Source: Deltaproteobacteria bacterium (lineage in GTDB: Bacteria; Desulfobacterota; Desulfobacteria; C00003060). Taken from it: 10,710 nt of DNA. Shown in pieces: positions 4,713-10,710 of the stretch. Where the stretch lies: positions 1 to 10,710 of the forward strand of contig DAOUWN010000048.1 of NCBI GenBank assembly GCA_030667105.1. Reading direction: 5' to 3'. The translations under genes and the position numbers were made by a program. The notes beneath the pieces were generated by a model. The model searched no databases. It saw only the letters and a list, made by a program, of their open reading frames with translations, and was not told where the DNA came from. The number at the start of each line of letters is the position of its first letter. Positions within the stretch are counted from its first letter, which is position 1.

Positions 4713-5777
4713 TATTTTTTGACCGTTATTCTCAACAAGCAGTTCCTCAGCAACGGCATAGACCATATCAACCGTTATCGCCTTCATGCACCGATGGTCT
4801 GTGGGACACTCGGTTTTGAGACATGGGCTGCAGGGAACTGGTACCCGAACAATGCGGCTCCTCGGGCTGCTGGGCCCTGTTGTGATCGGGTTGGTGGGAC
4901 CAAATATTGCAACCAAAGGGACATCAAGCGCTGCTGCCGCATGCATCAAGCCAGAATCGTTTGTTATGAAGAGTTGACATTTTTCAATTAAGGCCACAGC
5001 CTCACGAAGGTTTGTCTTGCCACAAAGATTTACGGATTTACCCTTCATTAGTTGACAGACCTGCTCTCCCACGGCTTGTTCGCCGGGTCCACCAAAAATC
5101 ACTATCTTCGCCCCGGAGGACTCCTGTATTCTGTCACACAGGCTGGCGAAGCGTTCAGGAAACCAACGCTTGGCTGAGCCATATGTGGCCCCGGGGCTGA
5201 TTCCTACCAATGTCGGTTGTCTTGAAATACTGTGTCTGGCCAGGATCTCACCCGCTAGCTTGCGCTCCTGCTCGCTTATCACCAAGGTGAGATCTCTCCC
5301 GTCAGGTTTTAGGCCAGCTCCTTTAAGAATGCCAAGATAATATTCTATTTCATGGACCTGCTTAAGGCCGGGATCTAGACGAATAGAGTTCGTCAGCAAA
5401 AAATGCCGGCCGTCGGTGTTATAACCGAGCCTATTCGGAATCCCGGCAAGATAGGCCAGAAGAGCAGCCTCAAAGGCGTTCTGCAAAAGAATAGCCAGGT
5501 CAAAACCACTCCTGCGCAAATCCTTTGAAAGGCGAACTTTTCCCAGCCAACCTGCGTGCCTTCCTCCATCATCGTACTGCAAGATGTTATCAACGTAGGG
5601 ATTATTGCAAAAAACGGGAGCCACCCAGGGCTTGGCGAGAATGGTGATCTCGGCATGTGGAAAGTTCTTGCGAACAGCCCGAATCGCAGGAGTGGTGAGA
5701 ATGGCATCTCCCACCCAGTTGGTGGAACGGATCAGAATACGCTTGATCTTGCTACAATCGAGTCTGGTTCTTGTCAT
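4680..5777 (-). CDS. waaF: Heptosyltransferase II-type (GT9)
   Basis: A 365-residue GT9 enzyme, likely adding the second heptose to the inner core. The signature IKRILIRSTNWVGDAILTTP (11-30) is typical of WaaF, with D24 at the catalytic position. PGATYGSAKRWF (195-206) and NDSGLMHAAAA (273-283) form the ADP-heptose site. Cysteines C316, C319, C324 and C330 mirror those in the next gene. I chose the ATG at 5777; a GTG at 5816 would add 13 hydrophobic residues from a repeat-rich leader, and neither has a strong Shine-Dalgarno sequence. The last residues, IDFSASSATLR, are read from a dispersed repeat (4680-4712), so the natural end probably lay near EELLVENN. It lies 192 nt after the acyltransferase gene and 26 nt before waaC. 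Confidence 0.9.
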   Translation of the reverse strand: MTRTRLDCSKIKRILIRSTNWVGDAILTTPAIRAVRKNFPHAEITILAKPWVAPVFCNNPYVDNILQYDDGGRHAGWLGKVRLSKDLRRSGFDLAILLQNAFEAALLAYLAGIPNRLGYNTDGRHFLLTNSIRLDPGLKQVHEIEYYLGILKGAGLKPDGRDLTLVISEQERKLAGEILARHSISRQPTLVGISPGATYGSAKRWFPERFASLCDRIQESSGAKIVIFGGPGEQAVGEQVCQLMKGKSVNLCGKTNLREAVALIEKCQLFITNDSGLMHAAAALDVPLVAIFGPTNPITTGPSSPRSRIVRVPVPCSPCLKTECPTDHRCMKAITVDMVYAVAEELLVENNGQKIDFSASSATLR

Positions 5778-5825
5778 AAAGCTAACCCGGGAAAGCAAGA
5801 ACAAAGAAATCACCACGTGATGTTC

Positions 5826-5870
5826 TCAAGGCGAACGCCGCTAAGCACGAACTCACGAAAAAAGGTGATT
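5826..5870 (-). repeat. Repeat-like element in the waaF leader
   Basis: On the minus strand it reads TTTTTTCGTGAGTTCGTGCT followed by TAGCGGCGTTCGCC. The 11-mer TTCGTGAGTTC also occurs at the very end of lpxK (6959-6969 region), so this is not unique sequence. I recall similar elements in many sediment bacteria, but that is memory, not a search. Confidence 0.4.
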
Positions 5871-5969
5871 TGTTCCTATTAGTGAATTTAGGCATTTGTC
5901 TTTCCTGGTCAGGAATCCGGCATCCTGGATCTGGCATCAGGCATGGTTCTTCAAACGAATGACCAATGA

Positions 5970-6857
5970 CTACTGCTCTCTTGGCCAAGGACAAGACGGT
6001 CTTGTTTTCCAACGCTGATGGACCCAAAACCACTGATCCGGGTAGCGACGAACAAAGGACTCAATAATCCTGTTATACCCTTGTGTGTTGGCTTCTATGT
6101 CCTTTCTCATGTCTCCGGTCTTGACAAGCGGGACTTCCTGCCCAACTTCTGCTTTAAAGCCCCATGTCTCACGCACTAGAAACAGTGGTACTACTGGCGC
6201 TTTGGTCTTTAAAGCCAGAAGCGCCAGCCCTTTACTCGTACAGGATATCCGACCAAGGAAGTCGACGAAAACCCCTTCATACCAATCAACGTTCTGGTCC
6301 ATGAGCAATCCGACCATATTTTGTTGTTTCAAACTTCCCAAAACCGCCCGCATTGAATCCTTAGGGATCAGTCTGCCGCCAAAACGGGTCCTTAGCTTTC
6401 CAAAAAATTCCTCAAGTGGTGGAAAATCAAGCGGACGGACAACAATGCTCGTGGGATAACCTGTCATGGCTGCTATGATAGTCAGAAGCTCCCAGTTGCC
6501 AAGGTGGGCGGTGAGGATTAGCACTCCCTTGTCTTTTTCATACGCACTCCTGAGGTTGGACAATCCTTCGATTCTGAAGTGCTTCTCAAAATCCTTGCTG
6601 TCTAACCTCAAAGACCACCCTATCTCAAACACTATCTGCACAAGGTTTCCAAAAACCTGTCGGGCGAGAATTCTAATCTCGGTTGGATTTTTCTCATTGC
6701 CAAAAGCGTGGGTCAAGTTGTCCAGAGCAATCTTACTGTGCTTCTTGTCAGCCAGAAACATGATATGCCCGATGATATCACTCAATCGGCAAGCCCAATT
6801 CCGCGGAACAAGGCCTAAGAGCCTGAACAAGGTAGCAATCACGGGTTCAGAGTTCAC
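5970..6857 (-). CDS. lpxL: Lipid A biosynthesis acyltransferase (LpxL/HtrB family)
   Basis: A 295-residue LPLAT-family enzyme that transfers a fatty acyl chain from acyl-ACP (or CoA) to a hydroxyl-linked chain of (Kdo)2-lipid IVA at the inner membrane. The catalytic H-x4-E motif is HLGNWE at 118-123. MDQNVDWYEGVFVDFLG (186-202), typical of the second block, and the C-terminal WVHQRWKTRP (278-287), diagnostic for LpxL/LpxM proteins, are present. LpxL versus LpxM cannot be decided. The start is the GTG at 6857, since an in-frame stop lies two codons upstream; a second GTG at 6842 is also possible. Both fall in or at the edge of a 7-nt tandem repeat, and the best Shine-Dalgarno (AAAGG) is 12 nt away. 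It follows lpxK by 99 nt and is the only late acyltransferase seen here. Confidence 0.9.
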   Translation of the reverse strand: MNSEPVIATLFRLLGLVPRNWACRLSDIIGHIMFLADKKHSKIALDNLTHAFGNEKNPTEIRILARQVFGNLVQIVFEIGWSLRLDSKDFEKHFRIEGLSNLRSAYEKDKGVLILTAHLGNWELLTIIAAMTGYPTSIVVRPLDFPPLEEFFGKLRTRFGGRLIPKDSMRAVLGSLKQQNMVGLLMDQNVDWYEGVFVDFLGRISCTSKGLALLALKTKAPVVPLFLVRETWGFKAEVGQEVPLVKTGDMRKDIEANTQGYNRIIESFVRRYPDQWFWVHQRWKTRPSCPWPREQ

Positions 6858-6872
6858 CGTTCAGGGTTACCT
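6845..6872. repeat. Imperfect 7-nt tandem repeat at the acyltransferase start
   Basis: Four heptads on the + strand: GTTCAGA, GTTCACC, GTTCAGG, GTTACCT. On the minus strand they give GAAC-rich units covering the GTG start of the lpxL-type gene, so copy-number change would move the ribosome binding site or alter the first codons. Confidence 0.6.
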
Positions 6873-6956
6873 TTCTTTCGTTGACCTTGCTCGTAGGCCA
6901 GCAAGTACTTAATGAAACCACATCCTCAAATCGATCTATTCTCATGCCTTCTCCAG

Positions 6957-8150
6957 TCAGAACTCACGAATCACCTGCCCGCTCGCCAAGCTTGCGAGGC
7001 GGGCGGGACGGTTACCGCGCAAAGAACGCACTTTCTCCTCAAGATAGTTATTAAAGGCTTTTTCTGCGTCCCCAAAAGAAACTCTTATCCCCAGTGCCAG
7101 GAGCTTGATTGGCCAGGAAACCCTATGAGCGATACGGACATAGTCTTTCTCAGTTGTGACCACATGTTCCACACCAGACTGGTCCGCTGATCGCCGAATC
7201 GTCTCCAAATCCTCGTCTGAATACTTGTGATGATCAGGGAACGAAAGGAATCTTGCCACATCATACCCCTGGTTTTGGATCATCATTCGAAAATCTTCGT
7301 TTCTGGCAATCCCGGAAAAAGCAAGGACCCGCCGTCCTCTTAAAAAATCAAGACCATAGCTAACTTTCTCTCCCTTGGCAGAGGGCGAAGTTCTGACTTC
7401 AGTCAGGACGTCGGGAGCATGTATACACTGAAAAACAGGCCTGCCTTTTGTCAACGCATTCAATACCTGATAGCCTGAAGGCAAAGCAACAGGGTCTGAT
7501 CTCGTTAGAACAAATGCGTCACCGCGTATCAGTTGTCTTAACGGTTCTCTGAGTATTCCTCTCGGGAGAAGATGGCGGTTGCCAAAAGGGCAAACAGCGT
7601 CCAACAGCACAAAATCCAAATCCCGATCCAGTTGTAGATGCTGAAATGCGTCATCCAACACAAGTATTTCAGATCCAAATTCCCGAATTGCGAGCATGCC
7701 GATTTCAAACCGATCCCTGCCCACAAGCACTGGCACGCCGTCGAGCTTGAGGGCCATGAGATACGGTTCATCACCTGCTGCCTCCGGGCTCATGTGTATT
7801 CTTTGCCCGTCACTCACAACCCCCCCGGATTTTTCCTTGCATCCTTTGTAACCTCTGCTGAGCACAGCCACCTTGTAGCCCAAACCCTTCAGCAAACCAG
7901 CCATGTGGATTGTCAATGGCGTTTTTCCAGTACCGCCGACAGTGACATTACCTATGGATATTACCGTACACGGCAGTCTTCTCGATTTCAAAATCCCTTT
8001 CTTGTAAGAAAAGGCCCTCAGGCTTACAGTACCAGCATAAGCAAGCGAAATGAGGTAAAGGGAAGTCTCGAAAAACGATGTAAATCGTGACTCGCTTCCG
8101 TGAATCATAACAGATTCTATTTTTTTCCGAAGGAAACTCACGTCGTACAA
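6957..8150 (-). CDS. lpxK: Tetraacyldisaccharide 4'-kinase
   Basis: LpxK phosphorylates the 4' position of the lipid A disaccharide with ATP at the cytoplasmic face of the inner membrane. The 397-residue frame has an N-terminal hydrophobic helix (about 29-45), the P-loop SIGNVTVGGTGKTP (65-78), a Walker-B-like LVLDDAFQHLQLDRD (163-177), HLLPRGILREPL (193-204) and the late TTEKDYVRI (332-340). All are family hallmarks. Start: TTG at 8150, with GTG at 8141 or ATG at 8108 as alternatives. The stretch SFLRKKIESVM before that ATG looks like the family N-terminus, so an upstream start is favoured, though no Shine-Dalgarno is clear. The last ~18 residues (NRPARLASLASGQVIREF) come from a G/C palindrome and look non-native. 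It lies 247 nt after kdtA. Confidence 0.92.
   Translation of the reverse strand: MYDVSFLRKKIESVMIHGSESRFTSFFETSLYLISLAYAGTVSLRAFSYKKGILKSRRLPCTVISIGNVTVGGTGKTPLTIHMAGLLKGLGYKVAVLSRGYKGCKEKSGGVVSDGQRIHMSPEAAGDEPYLMALKLDGVPVLVGRDRFEIGMLAIREFGSEILVLDDAFQHLQLDRDLDFVLLDAVCPFGNRHLLPRGILREPLRQLIRGDAFVLTRSDPVALPSGYQVLNALTKGRPVFQCIHAPDVLTEVRTSPSAKGEKVSYGLDFLRGRRVLAFSGIARNEDFRMMIQNQGYDVARFLSFPDHHKYSDEDLETIRRSADQSGVEHVVTTEKDYVRIAHRVSWPIKLLALGIRVSFGDAEKAFNNYLEEKVRSLRGNRPARLASLASGQVIREF
6977..7004. repeat. G/C-rich palindrome inside the 3' end of lpxK
   Basis: GCCCGCTCGC (6977-6986) pairs with GCGA (6994-6997) and GCGGGC (6999-7004), with one bulged G and a 7-nt loop containing the HindIII-like AAGCTT. 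It resembles REP-type palindromes and is translated as the lpxK tail. No T-run follows on the minus strand. Confidence 0.6.
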
Positions 8151-8163
8151 GTTCAGCTGTCTG

Positions 8164-8200
8164 TTTTTGACAGGATTAACGGGATGGACTGGATTAATTC
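8164..8200 (+). repeat. GGATTAA-containing dispersed-type repeat
   Basis: A T-run, then GACAGGATTAACGGGATGGA and CTGGATTAATTC, with two GGATTAA copies. Elements of this wording are, as I recall, scattered through many bacterial genomes; only one copy is in the window. Confidence 0.45.
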
Positions 8201-8213
8201 AACCTTGTTGATC

Positions 8214-8232
8214 AAAACAGGTACCCTGTTTT
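8214..8232. repeat. Short inverted repeat in the kdtA-lpxK gap
   Basis: AAAACAGG (8214-8221) and CCTGTTTT (8225-8232) form a perfect 8-bp stem with a 3-nt loop. It resembles a weak A/U-flanked terminator after kdtA, but has only four G/C pairs. Confidence 0.35.
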
Positions 8233-8397
8233 CAAAAAATATCGTGTCTATCCCTGGCCCAGACCTGGATTTGCACCGCAGGAGTATACGGCTCCAGTCA
8301 GGATATTCTGCGCCGGCCCAAGTAGATTTTGCGCAAGTCGTGCCAGGGCGGGCCTGTAATCCTATCAAGAAGTTTTGTTGATAGGTGAACTATTACC

Positions 8398-9684
8398 TCA
8401 AGTCTTTAGAAATCCTTCTGAGATCTTCAGTGTCCTTTCCACAGCGCCCCTATTGCTTTCAAACACCTCAGAGGCACGCTCCCCCATTCGTCTTGCTTTG
8501 TTATTGTCACTCAGAAGAGCAGTTACTTCTCGAAAAAGCCCTTCACCATCGCTTACTCGAATCGCCCCCCCGGATCCAATGAGCATTTCGGCTATTGACG
8601 GGAAGTCACTCATATCAGGGCCAAAGAGGACCGGTTTCCCCAGCGCTGCAGGTTCCAGCGGATTGTGCCCGCCGGACCTCACCAGGCTCCCCCCAACAAA
8701 AGCGATATCTGCAAGAGCATACAATCGCCCCAGTACACCCATTGTGTCCACCACAATCACATCGATCGCACCCGCTGAGGAAACTTGCTTCAACCCGGTC
8801 ATCAGGGCCACAGTTCGTCCGGAGGGCACAGCCAGTCTGTAGACAGCGCTCGCGCGCTTAGGGTTTCTTGGCGCAATCACAAGGACCAGCTTATGGAACT
8901 TCCTTTTCAATCTGCAAAAAACGTCAAGAACAATGGACTCTTCTCCTTCGTGTGTGCTGCCAGCCATGAGAATTTTGTGGCCAGGCGCTATCTTCAGGGA
9001 TTGCCTTGCACTCTCTATCTCATTACTGGACACACAATCGATTTCCTGATCAAACTTGAGGTTTCCCGTTATCCTGATCTTCTCCTGAGGAGCCCCGATC
9101 GACTCAAATCTTTCCGCATCCAATTCGGATTGGGCACAAATGACCGATATCCAAGAAAAAACTGATCTCATGAAGAAAGCAAGGCGCTTGTATCCGTAAA
9201 AAGATCTTGGAGAAATCCTGCCGTTAACCAAAATAGTGGGGATCTGCCGCCTCTTCATCTCATACAGGAAGTTCGGCCAGATGTCTGATTCAACGAGAAA
9301 AAACAAGGAAGGAGTTACATTCCGAATTGCCTTCCTTACAGACCAGAGAAAATCGTAAGGAAAAAAGAAAATTGAATCAACATCACTTACCAACAGCTTT
9401 TTTGCCATCTCATGACCGGCAAGAGTTGAAACCGAAAAAACGAGTGGACGATTGTAATAAGTCTTTCTAAGCCTTTTTACTAAGGGAACAGAGGCTAAAA
9501 CCTCACCTACGGAAAGGGCATGAACCCATACCGGCCTTCTCGCAGACGTCCTGACGAGGGATTGTATCCCCAAGCGCCTCAAGACTGTCTTTCTTCTCTT
9601 CTCAGAGGTCAGGACATTAACCAAGACAAGCGGAAAGGCCAACACAGTGCCTAACAAAAACAAAATGTTATATGCAAGAATCAG
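8398..9684 (-). CDS. waaA: 3-deoxy-D-manno-octulosonic acid (Kdo) transferase
   Basis: WaaA/KdtA moves Kdo from CMP-Kdo onto lipid IVA at the inner membrane. The N-terminal hydrophobic helix anchors it. Family marks, numbered from the TTG at 9663, are: WVHALSVGEVLAS (46-58) with E54 as probable base, LVESDIWPNFL (123-133), GSTHEGEE (235-242) and VGGSLVRSGGHNPLEPAALG (323-342). Length fits the family. The frame has no ATG, GTG or TTG before the TTG at 9663, which has no Shine-Dalgarno. Seven codons higher a CTG (9684-9682) sits 7 nt after AAGGA, and the added residues (ILAYNI) restore the usual 'YN..LL..G' N-terminus. I therefore extend to 9684; the conventional call would be 9663. It follows msbA by 53 nt. 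Confidence 0.9.
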   Translation of the reverse strand: MILAYNILFLLGTVLAFPLVLVNVLTSEKRRKTVLRRLGIQSLVRTSARRPVWVHALSVGEVLASVPLVKRLRKTYYNRPLVFSVSTLAGHEMAKKLLVSDVDSIFFFPYDFLWSVRKAIRNVTPSLFFLVESDIWPNFLYEMKRRQIPTILVNGRISPRSFYGYKRLAFFMRSVFSWISVICAQSELDAERFESIGAPQEKIRITGNLKFDQEIDCVSSNEIESARQSLKIAPGHKILMAGSTHEGEESIVLDVFCRLKRKFHKLVLVIAPRNPKRASAVYRLAVPSGRTVALMTGLKQVSSAGAIDVIVVDTMGVLGRLYALADIAFVGGSLVRSGGHNPLEPAALGKPVLFGPDMSDFPSIAEMLIGSGGAIRVSDGEGLFREVTALLSDNNKARRMGERASEVFESNRGAVERTLKISEGFLKT

Positions 9685-9691
9685 GGCTTGA

Positions 9692-9696
9692 TCCTT
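9692..9696 (-). promoter_or_regulatory. Shine-Dalgarno sequence deciding the kdtA start
   Basis: AAGGA in the context AAGAAGGA, 7 nt before a CTG (9684-9682) and 10 nt before an ATT. It is too far (28 nt) from the TTG at 9663 to serve it. Confidence 0.5.
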
Positions 9697-9699
9697 CTT

Positions 9700-9714
9700 G
9701 GCGGCGTAGCCGCC
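9700..9714. repeat. G/C hairpin just before the kdtA ribosome binding site
   Basis: GGCGGC (9700-9705) and GCCGCC (9709-9714) form a 6-bp all-G/C stem with a 3-nt loop. It ends 3 nt before the Shine-Dalgarno AAGGA. Confidence 0.6.
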
Positions 9715-9718
9715 TTAT

Positions 9719-9741
9719 ATAAAATCGCAAAGCGATTTTAT
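9719..9741 (-). terminator. Stem-loop at the msbA stop codon (possible weak terminator)
   Basis: ATAAAATCGC (9719-9728) and GCGATTTTAT (9732-9741) pair perfectly over 10 bp around an AAA loop, and the msbA stop codon lies in the upstream arm. On the transcript the stem ends in UUUUAUAU, as in a weak intrinsic terminator. Continued transcription into kdtA is likely, so it may be an attenuator or mRNA-stability element. Confidence 0.4.
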
Positions 9742-10710
9742 TGATTGTTATCTTCAAACTGCAGTTCATAAAGCTTGTGATACTCGCCTTGGAGGGCCAA
9801 GAGGTCTTCATGCGTTCCCTCCTCGACAATCCTGCCGCCCACAACTACGACGATCCGATCAGCGTGACGGATCGTGGAAAGCCTGTGGGCAATAACAAAG
9901 GTTGTTCGACCCTTCATGAGGTTCTCAAGGGCCCCTTGAACCGCCTGTTCCGACTCCGTATCCAGTGAGGACGTTGCCTCGTCCAGGATCAGTATGGGAG
10001 CGTCTTTCAAAAGCGCACGGGCAATACAAATGCGCTGCTTCTCCCCACCGGAAAGCCTCACCCCGCTCTCGCCAACAATGGTGTCAAACTTTTCCGGGAA
10101 ACCCTGAATAAAATCATAAGCATAGGCGGCCTCGGCCGCCGCAATGATGCCGGACTCTGCTGTGTCAATTTTGCCATAAGCAATGTTGTTTCGAATGGTA
10201 TCATTAAAAAGAATGGGGTCTTGAGTCACGATTCCAATCTGGCTGCGAAGTGAGGCAATGGTCACATCCCTGACATCATGCTCATCAACAAAGATGGCCC
10301 CCTCGGTGACATCATAGAAACGAGGAATCAGGTTTGCCAGCGTGGTCTTTCCTCCTCCGCTCATGCCTACCAGTGCTATGACCCTGCCGCTTTTGACTTC
10401 CAGATTGATGTTTCTTAAGACCATTTGGTCTTCATACTTGAAGGATACGTTCCTGAAAACCACCCCATGATGTCCTGACTCAAGCGCCCCTGCGTCTTGC
10501 CTGTCTATGATTTCTGATTCCGTGTCGAGAATGTCAAAGATTCGGACAGCCGCAGCCCGGCCTTCCTGTACGGTATTGTTCAAAGGACTAAGCTTTCTGA
10601 TAGGGTCGTACAACATCATCACTGCAGTGATAAAGGAAAAAAAGGTGCCGGGTGTGGAAACCCCCGTGACGACTCCGTGTCCACCATAAAAAACTACAAA
10701 AGCAATACCC
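9738..10710 (-). CDS. msbA: Lipid A export ABC transporter MsbA-type, C-terminal part (runs off window)
   Basis: The visible 323 residues are the end of the membrane domain and the whole ATPase domain of a homodimeric MsbA-type half-transporter, which flips lipid A-core across the inner membrane using ATP. The frame is open to the window edge; the first residues (GIAFVVFYGG) and STPGTFFSFITAVMMLYDPI match the last transmembrane helices of MsbA. ATPase motifs, in visible-fragment numbering, are: Walker A GMSGGGKTT (115-123), Q-loop TQD (162-164), signature LSGGEKQ (219-225), Walker B ILILDEA (239-245), D-loop SSLD (247-250) and switch histidine AHRLS (274-278). Gene neighbours (kdtA, lpxK, lpxL) support lipid A as cargo. 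An ATG/GTG inside (10622) is internal, not the start. Confidence 0.93.
   Translation of the reverse strand, partial: GIAFVVFYGGHGVVTGVSTPGTFFSFITAVMMLYDPIRKLSPLNNTVQEGRAAAVRIFDILDTESEIIDRQDAGALESGHHGVVFRNVSFKYEDQMVLRNINLEVKSGRVIALVGMSGGGKTTLANLIPRFYDVTEGAIFVDEHDVRDVTIASLRSQIGIVTQDPILFNDTIRNNIAYGKIDTAESGIIAAAEAAYAYDFIQGFPEKFDTIVGESGVRLSGGEKQRICIARALLKDAPILILDEATSSLDTESEQAVQGALENLMKGRTTFVIAHRLSTIRHADRIVVVVGGRIVEEGTHEDLLALQGEYHKLYELQFEDNNQ

Larger units (their letters stand above)
8151..8397. other. 247-nt gap between kdtA and lpxK with repeat and dyad
   Basis: The longest gap in the LPS run. It holds a dispersed-type repeat (8164-8200) and a short dyad (8214-8232). Open frames across it lack starts and family motifs. 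A second promoter for the lower genes would fit here, but I see no good -35/-10 pair. Confidence 0.5.

Noticed and set aside
5782..6033. 83-codon minus-strand frame between the acyltransferase and waaF genes
   Set aside because: It is made largely of low-complexity and repeat-like sequence in the junction and overlaps the acyltransferase end; no family motif is seen.
6466..6912. 148-codon plus-strand frame
   Set aside because: Antisense shadow of the lpxL-type acyltransferase gene.
7638..8090. 150-codon plus-strand frame
   Set aside because: Antisense to the lpxK P-loop region, which is strongly conserved; no motif of its own.
8248..8361. Start-less open frame in the kdtA-lpxK gap, reading in part LARLAQNLLGPAQNILTGAV
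   Set aside because: It looks somewhat protein-like but is only 37 codons, is closed by a stop immediately upstream and has no start codon; at most a gene fragment.
8153..8368. 71-codon minus-strand frame in the kdtA-lpxK gap
   Set aside because: It runs through the GGATTAA repeat and a short dyad and has no recognisable domain or Shine-Dalgarno sequence.
8375..8842. 155-codon plus-strand frame
   Set aside because: Antisense shadow of the kdtA C-terminal domain.
1..10710. CRISPR array, transposase, integrase, tRNA or attachment site
   Set aside because: No regularly spaced repeats, no transposase or integrase motifs and no tRNA-like cloverleaf were seen on reading both strands.

Overview
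The window reads as a lipopolysaccharide (lipid A / inner core) assembly locus of a Gram-negative bacterium. Gene order and protein style resemble sulfate-reducing or syntrophic Desulfobacterota (former Deltaproteobacteria); this is an inference from the proteins, not a database result. All genes lie on the minus strand, so biological order runs from high to low coordinates. Both ends are open: the window starts inside a glycosyltransferase gene and ends inside msbA.

Region 1 (10710 down to 2603) is one long apparent LPS operon. It holds msbA (lipid A flippase ABC transporter, 3' part), kdtA/waaA (Kdo transferase), lpxK (lipid A 4'-kinase), an lpxL/htrB-type lipid A acyltransferase, waaF- and waaC-like heptosyltransferases and an NAD-dependent sugar-nucleotide epimerase. 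Together they finish Kdo-lipid A, add heptoses, flip the product across the inner membrane and supply an activated sugar. The last two genes overlap by 4 nt (ATGA).

Region 2 (2573 down to 1039) is a toxin-antitoxin patch. It contains an AbrB-type antitoxin gene with a promoter overlapped by inverted repeats, a 32-codon open frame that looks like the collapsed remnant of its PIN toxin, and an apparently intact MNT nucleotidyltransferase / HEPN ribonuclease pair (mntA-hepT type) joined by a TGATG stop/start.

Region 3 (1175 down to 713) is non-coding and packed with stem-loops and dispersed-repeat fragments.

Region 4 (712 down to 1) resumes the LPS theme with a 58-codon Trm112/UPF0434 (YcaR-like) protein and the N-terminal 162 residues of a family 2 glycosyltransferase. 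The toxin-antitoxin patch therefore appears to interrupt an LPS gene cluster.

A recurring oddity is that short repeats of different types sit in most gene junctions of the LPS operon and are read as the last codons of neighbouring genes: the tails of WaaF, WaaC and LpxK, and possibly the first codons of the acyltransferase. Several starts are non-ATG. kdtA has no usual start codon in the right place and may begin at CTG behind a good Shine-Dalgarno sequence. I saw no tRNA, rRNA, CRISPR array, transposase or phage gene.
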